Assembly (NCBI GenBank): GCA_027924585.1
Contig: BSBM01000191.1
Location: 1,922,001 to 1,986,000, forward strand
DNA length: 64,000 bases
Source of the DNA: Larix kaempferi
Taxonomy: Eukaryota; Streptophyta; Pinopsida; Pinales; Pinaceae
Direction of reading: 5' to 3'
Below the pieces are notes generated by a model, which saw only the letters and a program-made list of their open reading frames with translations, was not told the origin of the DNA and did not search any database. Below are positions 45,266 to 55,679 of the stretch, one piece after another (the first letter of the stretch is position 1; each line of letters begins with the position of its first letter). Position numbers and translations under genes: made by a program.

Positions 45266-46255
45266 GTGGGCCTGAAGCAAGCGAGCATGAAACAAGTGAG
45301 CCTGGTGCAAGTGAGCACGAGGCAAGCGAGCGTAAAAGTTCAAAGCGGAATCCAGTGGGCCCATAACCCACAAGTAAACATGAAAATCTCTACTTGGACC
45401 GGAGGAAAAAACAATATTTATACTATCAATGATAATATGAGTTGGTTGGATTATATGCAAGACTGGAAACCTAGGTGGGAGTTGAGACATGCTGAAGTAT
45501 TAGATGGTAACTTACAAGGATTTGATTCTTTTATTAGACTAGTGCCAGAACTCAGAAGAATGCCTATGGGATCCAATATTGACGTACCAGAGATGATTTA
45601 CAACAACTCCTTGAGAAAAGCAGCTGATGCAAGCAATTGGTTAACTCACCTATACCATGATCTTAACTTAATCTTGACAGAGGGCTCTACACCTCACCCT
45701 GGGCTACGACTAGAACAACAATACTATTGTATTAACTGGATACATTCTTTGGAAGCATGGCCACATCAAGATGCTAGTCTCCGGTTTCCAAGTACTGCAC
45801 ACACTTATGAAAAATATAAAAAATTATGGTGGAAATTATTGAGAAAAGAAAATAAAGAGAGAACATATTATACCATGCTAAAGTTTGGACCTCAAATGAC
45901 ACATATCCATGAGGATCCTGCATGGTTCGTCCCTGATTGGACTAGAGACTGGTGGCGGTCATTCGGCATCAACCTGACAGCATTAGATCCAGGTGCTATT
46001 TATAATCTAAAACGGGAAGTTGGAGAATCTCTCGAACAGGTCAAAGATATTTTGCAGACAAAGCTTACTGAGGCTCAAATCCTTGGGTACTACGTTAAAA
46101 ACGAACGATAGTGGCTTGTCAAAACCCACATAGACATCCACGTGCATCAGAATAGACGCGTGGTCCTGAGGTCTGTTTATTCAAAGGCATGGGTTGTTGA
46201 ATCCAACGTCTTTCGAGAATTGTATGGTCCCCCATACTCCGATGAGTTGTAAATA
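45266..46255 (+). pseudogene. Unassigned ORF of segment X, copy A
   Basis: The frame is open from 45266 to a TAG at 46109-46111, then continues in the same frame to GPPYSDEL and a TAA at 46249-46251. A Ser/Glu/Lys-rich low-complexity start (EAS-type repeats in another frame) precedes SWLDYMQDWKPRW, GNLQGFDSFIRLVPELRR, WPHQDAS, FPSTAHTYEKYKKLWWK, then HEDPAWFVPDWTRDWWRS, and a Lys-rich helix-like end. It is Trp-rich with no zinc knuckle or membrane segment. I do not recognise the family. The position after an RNase H end would fit the last ORF of a pararetrovirus genome. Copy B (57990-58900) differs mostly by amino-acid-changing substitutions, as expected for neutral drift. Confidence 0.55.
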
Positions 46256-46744
46256 TCTCAAAAGTATTTCGCTATGAGTGGGGCTTGTCCATTCAAATTG
46301 TCATAAAGATTGAAAAGAAAGTTTTTGTAACTATGTCATGATAATATAAAGAAAGCCCTACTTTTCTCTCTGTCAATATGATTGAAAATATATGTTATGT
46401 ATTAAATACCCTAAGTCAATATTACAAGTAATTGTCCAAAGGCAGCATTAGTTGGGAGTATGACTGAAAGCTACCATTTTTCAAAACAGCTTACATGTTT
46501 ACGGTTCCATTTTTGCTTGATTCAATTACTTTAATTCATCTAAGAAGATCATGCTTGAATAAGATTATACAAGTTCCACAACATTATATAAAATATTGTT
46601 TTTGAAGATTTGTGAACACTTATTAACCACCTAAAAGATCTTACTTTTGAAAGTCATGAAAACTTTTAGACGTTTTCCATAATGGTTAGTGAATTTTATT
46701 TTATATTATTATTGCTGAATATAAATATCTTACTAAATGTGACT

Positions 46745-48174
46745 TGTTGGAGCCTAGGCCGTAGCTACGGTAAAGCTGCGAATTTTGGGAAAAAAGCACA
46801 AGTATGAAAGCAAAGTGCTAATTTTGGGACAAGCACTAAGTTTTGGGAAAGAAGGAGACGGTGCGCAGTACGGTGCCAGATGGACAAGCTCAGCGAAGAT
46901 CGCGGACCGGAAATCGCGGAGCTCGCGCGCACGTCATCAAAGAATGAAGGTGGCTCAGCTACCATAATAAATAAGGCGATGGAGTAGAGGGCTCAGCTAC
47001 CCTCATTTAAAGGCTAAGTACAGAAGTTATGGTTGCTCGGATCAAGGAGGAGCAACGGACCAGAGCATTGAAGGCGAAGGACAAGCGCCCATACCCACAA
47101 TCTGCGCCGGAAGTCAAGGAGCCTGCAGGAAGCGGCGACGTGACTGCAAGCAGCGCCTACAGTACACCTAGCCATGTGCGCGGTTAGGGTTTTTGGGAAT
47201 CACTGTTGGGAAAGGCCCACAGTTTTGTAAAGGTGTGACCGTCATGGCCACCTATATATATGTATACATGATAAAGAGGAAGAGTTAGATACTTTTGGGA
47301 TAGTTAGATGGTTAGATTGTTCGATAGTCAGTCTCGAGGATAGATCATGTGTTGATTATCCTTTGCTATGTTTTCTACCGAGTGTGTAGAACTAGAGTAG
47401 AATCGGATAGCCGAGGAGCTAATCCCTGAGTAGCCAGACAGTCTGAGTGGACGTCTGTGCCTTTGTAATCTCTGTAGAGAAGAGACTAGATTGAGAGAAG
47501 GGCTCCCAGCTGTGTGCGTGGAGTTTCCTATAAAGATCTAAGGCTGCAGCTGTGTGCGCAGCATATTGTATAACTATATCATTTTCTGGTTAATATAAAC
47601 TCCCGTGGACGTGGTTTTCCTCGAGGAGATGAGCTTCGCATATTTCTTCTTGTTATGATGTTTGTGTGAATGGTTAACTGTTTAAGTTCATTACCTGTAT
47701 ACAAGACTCTTGTATTATCTTTGCGACTGTTTAAGTGAGTTGGGAAGGTCCTTTGATAGCTATACGTGTTAAGTATTGAAGAAGTGGTGGAACGCTGTCG
47801 CTGCAGCGATCGAGGAACGCATTACTGCGCCGGGCGTGCCGGGCGAGGAAGTACTTAACGCGTCGACGCAAGGAATAGTTGCCTTTTGCGCTAGAGAGGA
47901 GAAACTGCGCAGCGGGCCTGCTGAGGAAGGAATCCGCGCAGTTGCGCCGAGGGGCCTGCGGGAAAGTCAGACTGCCGATATCCGAGGAACCGGAAGAGGA
48001 AGAAAAATCTCCGCGTCACCACGGTTAAGGAAATCTGATTCCTTAACCCCCCCATAGCCACTTCGGGTGAGACCTCGAGCTGCTGCGCAGCTCGTTGCCG
48101 AGAGGGCCAGTGCGCCAAGGGGTTTGTTGTTGCGCATCATTAAAACCCGGGTCTGCCCAAGAAAGCAGCCAACA
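46745..48174 (+). mobile_element. Solo LTR (1430 bp) nested in X copy A
   Basis: It begins TGTTGGAGCC and ends GCAGCCAACA, a 6-bp inverted terminus with TG/CA ends. It is flanked by TGACT (46740-46744) and TGAGT (48175-48179), a 5-bp duplication with one change. X copy B has the empty site. Inside are a TATATATATG box near 47262 and the Copia-like R/U5 text ACTCCCGTGGACGTGG then TTTTCCTCGAGG near 47600-47630. The last 400 bases are strikingly GC-rich. No primer site or coding DNA follows, so it is solo. Confidence 0.88.
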
Positions 48175-48179
48175 TGAGT

Positions 48180-48465
48180 TGACTTCAATTACTGAGTTGA
48201 TGAACCCAAACTGATGGGATGGGAGATACTTTAGGGCAATGACGACAAAGCTGATAATTGGATGGTTTGATATGGGAGTCAAGACCCAAAGGAGCAATAA
48301 AAGAAAGCTCATAATTGCGTGAATTTGTACTCATAAGAAAGATAAAGTGATCGTCTTCCTCATCGCTTGAATGCCTAGATGTTGAGAAAGGGAATGAGGA
48401 TCAAGTAACGTTATAAAAGGCGCTACACGTCACCTTTTAAGAGGCGCTATGCCTTGCGGTCTTTT
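48180..48465 (+). promoter_or_regulatory. Segment X, copy A, right part with TATA-type promoter
   Basis: It matches 59396-59682. It contains TGACG (48239-48243) and TTATAAAAGG at about 48411, and ends about 45 bases downstream of the TATA box at the CTTGCGGTCTTTTCTA junction with the CACTA exon. Both X copies stop at exactly this point, so it is a true element edge close to the expected transcription start. Confidence 0.55.
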
Positions 48466-48711
48466 CTAGGTCCATGTGGATGGTTGAGAGGCACTTGAAA
48501 TTTATGAAGGGTTTGGTCAGACAACGAGTATATGCTGAGGGTTCTAAGATGGAGGGATATATGGGATACCAAAACATGTTGTATATTAGTGAATATCTTC
48601 CTAAATTAGCATAAAAGCTCAATTTACGTCGCATTTGTATTGATCCAGAATCCAATAAGAGTTTCGAAGGGGAGTACCCGAAGGGGAAAGGTAGATCGAA
48701 GAAGGTGAAAG
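48466..48711 (+). pseudogene. CACTA transposase exon with DUF4218
   Basis: In one frame: MWMVERHLKFMKGLVRQRV, then EGSKMEGYMGYQNMLYISEYLPKLA, TAA, then a continuation with FEGEYPKGKGR. This is the DUF4218 signature of CACTA transposases (WM.PVER.LK..KG.VRN.A.PEGS..EGY...E....C.EYL). It begins directly at the X edge, so the N-terminal half of the domain is missing. Donor at G|GTAATA (48711/48712). Confidence 0.8.
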
Positions 48712-48825
48712 GTAATATAACACATTTTTATATTCAGTATTTTGCATAAATTTATAGTGTAATATACTTTGTTAAGTTACTATATTACATTTGTATTGAA
48801 TCTTAATTTTATTGTCATGAAACAG

Positions 48826-49028
48826 TTGGTCGAGAGTGGGATGCAATTCATTTATACATCGCAAACAATCTTGACTGGATGAAGGTATGGATCGAACGAT
48901 GTGAACAATCTGGTCATAGAATATCATGGGAAGGTGTGGCTTCATTGGTTAAAGCTGCACATCGTAATGGAGACACCAATCTAACACAAAGGGAAATCGA
49001 TTTAGCAAGAGGTTTAAAAGATAAGAAG
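48826..49028 (+). pseudogene. CACTA transposase, linker exon
   Basis: It follows acceptor AAACAG and ends at donor AAG|GTAAGC. The text REWDAIHLYIANNLDWMK then LTQREIDLARGLKDKK is the usual segment between DUF4218 and DUF4216 (HLYI..N...V..Y...H). The frame is open. Confidence 0.7.
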
Positions 49029-49184
49029 GTAAGCATATTAATCATCCACACTATTTTTTTGTTGTAAAAAATAATGTCGTTGTACGTCACGTTGTATTTT
49101 TCATTGTATGGCATTATAATCATGCACTAGTTAATCATAAATATTGGATCATTATGTAATATTTTCCTGTATGGCTTGTTGTAG

Positions 49185-49921
49185 GTAAAACACCATAAGG
49201 CTATGTGGTGCAATTAATGTAGATATCGAATCAAAAAGTTGGGATGAAACAAAGAAAACATCTGATTGTGGGATATCTGCAGTCTTTGAGGTGACCAATG
49301 TTTCTTCTAGAAGTGACAGACATCCAAAACTCTCTGAAAAATCGATACTTTGGGTATCTGGAAGACATTCTTCAGTGTGACTTTAACTCCTTCAAGGTAT
49401 TTCTGTTCGTTTTCAAATGGTACAGGTGTCGATTGAATCAACGTGATCCCGATAAAACAATAGTTGAACATAATAATGGATTTACCATGGTAAATACAAG
49501 GTTGTTTGAGCCAGGAACGGAGCCCTATGTTCTTCCAACCCAATGTGAACAGGTATTTTACTCTGAGGTTCCAGGTAGAGTGGGTTGGTCATTTTCTATG
49601 AGACACGATCCAAGGGGAAGGTCGGTAAAGTATAACATAGATGAAGGTAATGAAGACGTTCTCGAAGAAGAAGACACCGTAGAAGATGATCATGATCAAC
49701 ATGAGTTAGATGATCATGTTCTTGAAGAAGATGTCAAAGAACTTATTGAATCAGATGATGTATCAGACAATGTCCATGAAGATGATATCGACGATGACAT
49801 GATGATCGTAACTGACATTGGTGACAAGGATGATATGGCCAATCCTTACAATGTTGAATCTGGATCATCGGATGGTAGTCCAAACGACGACTCAGATGAA
49901 GAAGATGATGAAGACCATTGA
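49185..49921 (+). pseudogene. CACTA transposase C-terminal exon with DUF4216
   Basis: The start of the exon is frameshifted (two stops before 49290). From about 49410 it is open: FVFKWYRCRLNQRDPDK, then GFTMVNTRLF, then EPYVLPTQCEQVFYSEVPG and WSFSMRHDPRG. This is the DUF4216 pattern (FKC.W......GV..D..GFT.VN......DPFILASQA.QVFYV.DP...GW..V). The last 90 residues are an Asp/Glu/His-rich tail ending EEDDEDH. The stop is TGA at 49919-49921. Together with the TAP, DUF4218 and linker exons this is one broken TnpD-like gene. Confidence 0.8.
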
Positions 49922-50064
49922 AGTTTATGAGGTATGCAGTAATAATAAATTAACTGTTTCTTAGTGAGTTTCCATTTTCCAGTATGATATAATTAGAAAC
50001 ATTGCTTGTTATAGAGTATGTCAAAAAACACATTTAAAGTTTTTGTACATAGATATTTTTGTCG

Positions 50065-50145
50065 GGTTATGGGGAATTGAGAGTGATGTGAGGGGGGGGA
50101 GGGGCCATAAGAGCTTCTACCTTCACATGGTTGGCCCTGTTTAGT
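50065..50145. repeat. Shared 3' motif, copy 1
   Basis: GGTTATGGGGAATTGAGAG followed by TGATGTGAGGGGGGG and AGGGGCCATAAGAGCTTC. It occurs about 150 bp after the DUF4216 gene and again at 63943-64000, about 330 bp after the SET/Ptta gene. It is likely a conserved 3' non-coding part of this CACTA family. Confidence 0.75.
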
Positions 50146-50620
50146 AGAGAATATTAAACTATTCTCGAAACAGAGAGAAGCTTAGTAAGGAAATGCACAA
50201 TTATAAAGACTCAGACATAATCATCATCATCGTCATCATCCTCATCATCGATCGTCATCGTCATCATGATCGTCATCATCGTCATCATGATCATCGTCAT
50301 CATCATCATGATCATCGTCATCATCGATCGTCATCATCTTCATCATCGTTATCTTCGTCATCGTCATCATCATCATGATCTTCATCATGATCATCATCGT
50401 TGTATGGTATCCGACGCAGCTACCTAGAAATACTAATAGCGTTTGTCGTCTGTGGTTTAGCGATCTCATCGGATTCTTTTGAAGTCCGAAGTCTGATATC
50501 CGACGCCTATTGCCGTCGGTAGTATGTAGAGGTTATCAGATTCATCATCATCTTCATAATCATCATGATCGTCATTTTCATCATCATCATCATCATCGTC
50601 GTCGTCGAATTTTTTTTGCT
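50146..50620. repeat. CACTA 3' subterminal-type repeats within (ATC/GTC)n microsatellites
   Basis: Trinucleotide arrays (CAT, CGT and GAT units) at 50216-50402 and 50540-50612 surround a short stretch with GTATCCGACG (50407), GTCTGATATCCGACG (50490) and GCCGTCGG (50510). These are the same TCGGATATC-type motifs as at the 5' end. The 3' CACTA end should be near, but no CCACTAGTG terminus is present. Confidence 0.7.
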
Positions 50621-52470
50621 TAATAATACAAAACAAACATTCTTATTGTGTTACAAATTTTAAAAATGTGTGTGTGTGTCTATATAGGATTGCTTAGAGT
50701 TAAATGAGATCAATGAGAAGACTTGTTATGTGACCATTAATTTCTTCTACAAATGGCCATATTATTGTAGGATGCAACAAGATGGTTGTATGATCATTGC
50801 TGAGCTTCCATCTCAGCCATTTTGTCCATATAGCTTGCTAATTGGCCATATAGTTTGCTAATTGAGCCAATTTATTCGATGGTGATATGAATTTAGTGCC
50901 TCAATGAATTTGTCATCAGTGCCTAAATGAGTAAAATCATATGCATAGGTAAAAGTTGAAGCAAGTTAAGCTATTTAAGTTATTACAAATTGATTGATTA
51001 AAGATTATGGAATACTGTTTTAAGATGTGGGAAATATGATCGTTATCATCATCATCATCATCATTGTCATCCTCATCATCGTCGTCGTTGTCATCATCAT
51101 CATCATCATCATCATCATTGTCACGATCATCATCATCATCATCACCATCATCATCATCATCTTCATCATCTTCATCGTAAATATTTGTATATCCTAATCC
51201 ACATTGTTTGTAACCCCTAGTGATAGACAAGCCATAAAATTACCCATTAGATATCTAGTTCCAAAGGGATACCCATTCACCAAAATTATTTGAGCCATAC
51301 AAGTTGGCTATCCCAATTATAAGGATTTCCAAATAAACCAAAGCTCAGACTAACCATTGAGATGGATGAACACCCCAATCAATCATTTATTTATCAAATT
51401 TAGGAGCGAACAAGGTATCCACCCATCCTTTGACATAAAAATGATTAAAATAAATGCACTTATGTATTAGCCAAATAAAATAAAATCTCACTCACGACAT
51501 GAATCTTAAAACATGTATGTCTTGCCATTATAACACACCTATCCCACCAAAGGAATTCAAGATATGATGTATGGCATATTTTCTTCCCAAGTTCATTTAA
51601 TCCCTAAACATTGATAAAAAAAATGATGCATCTTCCTTCTCCACATCATTATATTCAAGGCTCGGATTTTTGGAACATTTTTTTTTATATATGTTATGGC
51701 CTAATACGTATTTTAATAATATATAAATATAAAAATGTACATTTGCTACAACAAGCACATATACTAACCTATACTAACCCCTAACTAACCTATTCACCTA
51801 TTAACCCCTAACTAACCTATACTAACATTTTTCAATAGATATGTTTTTTTTTTCAATAGATAACAAACCTATACTAATCTATTAACCCCTAACCCCACCT
51901 AATACCTTAACTCTCCAACCATTAAATCCATAAACCATTAAAAACAAAACCCCTAATCTCGTCATTGATCGATAATCCCGTCACTGATCACTGTTCGATA
52001 GGGTGTTTCTGCATTTTCTGGAGGGAAAATTCCGCCTCCTCTGCATCTGATTCAGACTTGCAGTCTCGTTTGTGTGACGGGAAATGTAGTTCGAAGGGTA
52101 GTGATGAATTGGCATTCTAATTCAGTGATCGATAGGGTGTTTCTCCATTTTGTCGAGGGAAAATTCCACCTCCTCCACATATGATTCAGACCTGTGGTTT
52201 GGTTTGTAATGTGGCTCCATTTTTGGTGGGCATGTCGACTTCGAGTTGGACTTAACCGGCATTAAGCGACAACGCAAGGGTTTCCATCGCACAAGCACAA
52301 GCAGGATCAAGAGCAGGGGTTTCAATTGAAAAATCAGGAGCAGGAGAAGGATTAGTCTCTGCAATGTCTTCAGTATGTAGCAGTCCTGCCTTTAAATTGT
52401 TCCTGCAAATCATTTTTTTCACTTAATAGTTATTTCTCATTGGCCACAGAAAACCTAGGCAAGACTAAGA
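50621..52470. other. Intergenic DNA with a long ATC/GTC microsatellite and a small duplication
   Basis: 51040-51180 is a near-uninterrupted trinucleotide array (CAT with CGT, CTT and ATT units). 51770-51930 is rich in CCTAACTAACC-like text without a telomeric register. Two related blocks at about 51998-52070 and 52132-52200 (GATAGGGTGTTTCTSCATTT, GAGGGAAAATTCC.CCTCCTC) are a spaced duplication. No gene recognised. Confidence 0.55.
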
Positions 52471-53215
52471 TTAGACTAGTTTATTTCTCTCCCATCTGAA
52501 TCGATCAAAATTTATCCCAATCCGCGAGACTGATGAGCGTGCTTTTTTATTTGGATTTTCCTCCTTAGTATCCCATGTCGCCACTGGAATCCTGCTCACC
52601 ACTTTGCTATTAAAGTGCCCATCTAACATGCTTATATACTGCAATGAAGAAAAATATTTAGTTTTATTTGAACACTTGTTCATCATCATCAATGTGCTGA
52701 GAGAATTGAGCCTCGGCTTAAGTCTCTTCTCGATGCTATAATGCAGAACCACCAAATTCCTCAAGATAACACTGGAAGGAAGCTTCCATTCGTCAACAAG
52801 AAGCTTGAGCTTCTGCCGTAGTGTATCCTCGGAAAACCCCCGAAGATCAGGAGACCTCTTAACAAGGCTCCCAACTTACTCCTCTATAAACCCTGATTCT
52901 CTCATTTTTTCCAATTTCAGCTTTACAGTGTCCCTATTAAGCTTACTCAATTGAAGAAAAGCATGATAAAACGCCATGGGCCCCTTCTTAATGCCCATCC
53001 CATCGACATCCTTTACAATCCTCACCAAATATTTATCCAGAGGCATTGTTAAAATCCTTGGGTTTTGAGATACTAAAGACACAGTTAGGATGTGGTTGGA
53101 AACGAGTGTTCTGGCAGATTCTGGGTTCGAAACCATGACAGCTCGATCTGGATCAAGCACGGACAGCAGAAAATAAACCCCCTGAATTTCGAGACAACAT
53201 GGATTTGAATGTTGT
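52471..53215 (-). pseudogene. mTERF-family protein, broken
   Basis: Plant mTERF proteins bind nucleic acids in plastids or mitochondria through stacked helical repeats. On the minus strand the repeats run SNHILTVSLVSQNPRILTMP, then GPMAFYHAFLQLSKLN, then RESGFIEE, a TAA, VGSLVKRSPDLRGFSEDTLR, then PSSVILRNLVVLHYSIEKRL. The pattern of P.IL, W....E......P..L..S and L..R is characteristic. One nonsense codon near 52874-52876 splits it. The N-terminus (targeting peptide) is missing because the copy runs into LINE sequence at about 53215-53260. The C-terminus ends about 52471. Confidence 0.75.
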
Positions 53216-53259
53216 GGATTGCATTTCCTTCTCCCTCCTAGATGGATCAGAAAAGAATT

Positions 53260-53425
53260 TTCCAAGCCATTTAAAAGATATTGCCTGTGCACTCTGTGGG
53301 ATATGATTTTTGCTATAATTTTATATAATACATTGCACAACAGATTTGGACGAAATCATGCCATTATTTTGGGACTTCATTTTTGGGAATCAATTAAAAA
53401 ATTAAGAACACTGACTTTATCATAA
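53260..53425 (-). pseudogene. LINE reverse-transcriptase fragment
   Basis: On the minus strand it contains LCNVLYKIIAKIISHRVH, the conserved block after FRPISLCN in plant L1 reverse transcriptases. Less than 60 codons are recognisable. It abuts the 5' end of the mTERF pseudogene and shares its longest open frame with it, producing an apparent fusion. Confidence 0.7.
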
Positions 53426-54371
53426 GACCATTTTCTTCAATGGTTTTCATGATGCGGGAGCTTCAAGGGCACTCACTGCAGCTAAGAGAGATCCTGTTGC
53501 ATGAAGATTTGCATGAGCTTCTGGAAATTGTACAGATAGAAATGCAAAGTTCCTTTGCCTGGATTTTCCAACAGGTTTTCTCATGTACTCCTTCCTTCAT
53601 GGTTTCTATCTTTAGGGTTCACACTTTGCTTATAGGTTATGTAAGCATTCCCACATGTGGTTATAAAGCATGAATAACCCAAAATACAACGATATAATAT
53701 GAGGTGAGAGTGTACATTCTCCAACTTCCATGAAGCCCTTCCAGTCTAACCAATTTGGGTCAACTATATTGACAGACTAAAATGGTAATTCCTTTGTTTA
53801 TTGGACAAAGACGTAGAATTTCGGCAGACCTAGTATTGAGGACCTAGTTTGTATGCATATTTTTGCATTTTATGAGTCAATAGATTTCCAATAGTGGATG
53901 ATTTTCACAAAACAAAGTTCATATACAAAATTTATGACCCCAACAAGGTAATGGTCAAAAAATTCTGTAGGTACAAGTGGAAATCATGTCAGCTCACCAT
54001 AATTCTGATATGGACTTCTACTTCTAAAAGTATCATGGAGTTTCCAAGAGAATTTCAAAACTCTAAATCTAACCCTAACTCTAGCTATAAAAAACCTAGC
54101 AAAATATGGGAAAACAATTCACTTTTCCATTACGTGTTGGTCATCCATAGTATGAGTAGAAGTGTGGAGGTGATACTAATATAGAAGAGAGACAAAAGCA
54201 TATTGTAGAGAACTATAAAAGGCCATAGTGTCTCATCATGTCAACTCACCATAATTAGAATATGATTTATCTAAAACCCTATAAATTTTGATTTTCATTT
54301 GAAATTGGTGGAAAATGATCTAAAACCAACTAATACTTAATTTGGATATCAAATAAAGTTGGCCTACAGTT
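53426..54371. other. Intergenic DNA; no gene recognised
   Basis: Open frames at 53440-53673 and 53894-54184 have no recognised motif. Otherwise AT-rich. Confidence 0.45.
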
Positions 54372-54464
54372 GTGTTTCCAGCAGTCTTGAGTTTCAGCTT
54401 GGCAATGCTGACCCACTCCAATTGTCACCGTTGCCATGTTGAAACTCAAGACCGCTGGAAACAC
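54372..54464 (+). ncRNA. miRNA-precursor-like hairpin (93 nt)
   Basis: The arms 54372-54407 (starting GTGTTTCCAGCAGTCTTGAG) and 54429-54464 (ending CTCAAGACCGCTGGAAACAC) pair over 36 positions with four mismatches (GU pairs reduce this further), around a 21-base loop. Arm length, few mismatches and loop size are those of a plant MIRNA foldback or a very small inverted-repeat element. It matches no conserved miRNA that I know. There is no direct evidence of transcription. Confidence 0.6.
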
Positions 54465-55679
54465 TCCTCGGATTGAGTCACATTGTAATTGGTACTAGAA
54501 AATGACTGTTCTTTAAGTTCACAATTTTGTCCTACATAATGAGTGATGTAATTAGATGTATTTCATGTTTGCCTGGAGGAGGAGGAGTTGTAGGGATCCA
54601 TGTCTTACTTAGCTCTTATGAGTTGAAGTCTTTCAACTACAAACTTTGTGTAGGTGATTTTAAAAGGGCGCACTTAACCTATTACCTAAACACTCCAAGA
54701 AACTTACATGCCTTAGGGAACCCATAAGAACGATGATGGTTCAATATAATTTTTTTTAGTTATTGTTAGTTGTGTTGATGGTTGAAATAGGCAATATCAT
54801 CCCATTATGAAAGGTCCAGGGCATTGCCTAAAAATTCTGAGCATTGCATAACAATTCTAATCTCTACTCTCATAAGGACAATAAAAATTGAAGAGTTTGA
54901 GAGACCTCCTCAACTCATTACTAAATTACTCAATGGTGCCCCCATAATGTTGGATCCCCCATAATTGTTTTCTTTCATGGTGCCACCATATGATTTTTGA
55001 CAGTAAGATTAATTGGCCCCATCCCATTATGAAGTAGAACCATGTGAGATAGATCATATAACAATATTAACATCATGATATTCCCCAGTTGTGGTTACTA
55101 TTTTTTTATTAAGCTCATGAAGATTTATATGCAGTTTATTGTTTCTACTATCACTGTGTTTTTGTGAAGAATGATTGAAGAATGTTATAAGTGTTCCTAG
55201 AGAATTAATAACATGGATATATACAATTCCTTATATTTATTATCACTTTGTTTTAAGTGATGAATTCATTTGCATGACTTGAGTATATCTGAAGCTCTCC
55301 TCGAGGTCCCATGAATGAACTTGAATACTTGTTGCATTCATTTAATTTGAAAGAGTAGTTATAGTTTGAAAGAACTCTCTCCTTACCTTCGCTAGCATTC
55401 ATTGAAAGGAAAGGCTTATTTTATTCATATGCATTTGCATGGTTTGAGTCAGTCATCACACCACGAGTTGCACTTCCATCACCCGACTAAGTAATACAAC
55501 CATTAAAATTTAACTTGTTAACTCAACACACTTTAACCTCACTTGAGGATAAAAATAATTTGTTAGTTAGGTAGGACACCGGGGATAGACATCCAAATAA
55601 TTCCCCCTTGTCATTATCATCCGAGACATAGTTGTTGTCCTCTAGGGTGCTAAAATCCTCTTGTAATTGTTGACACAGT
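54465..55679. other. Intergenic DNA; nothing recognised
   Basis: AT-rich with short open frames only. No repeats of note. Confidence 0.5.

Larger units (their letters stand above)
44393..46744 (+). mobile_element. Segment X, copy A, left part (pararetrovirus-like)
   Basis: It matches 57056-59395 at roughly 96-97 % by eye. It contains, in order: a pyrimidine-rich leader, an RNase-H-like C-terminal stretch (45130-45262), an unassigned ORF (45266-46255), and AT-rich DNA. X continues after the nested solo LTR at 48180-48465 with a TATA box. X cuts the CACTA gene in place of the TNP2 core. RNase H end, then ORF, then promoter is the gene order at the 3' side of Caulimoviridae-type genomes. This identification is an inference from a short motif and order only. 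Confidence 0.5.

Noticed and set aside
47776-48057. 93-codon GC-rich open frame
   Set aside because: It lies wholly in the GC-rich end of the solo LTR at 46745-48174. Open length follows from high GC.
50937-51230. Open frame of almost only Asp (minus strand), and a His/Ser-rich frame at 50193-50378
   Set aside because: Both are translations of a CAT/CGT microsatellite with no start context or flanking coding signal.
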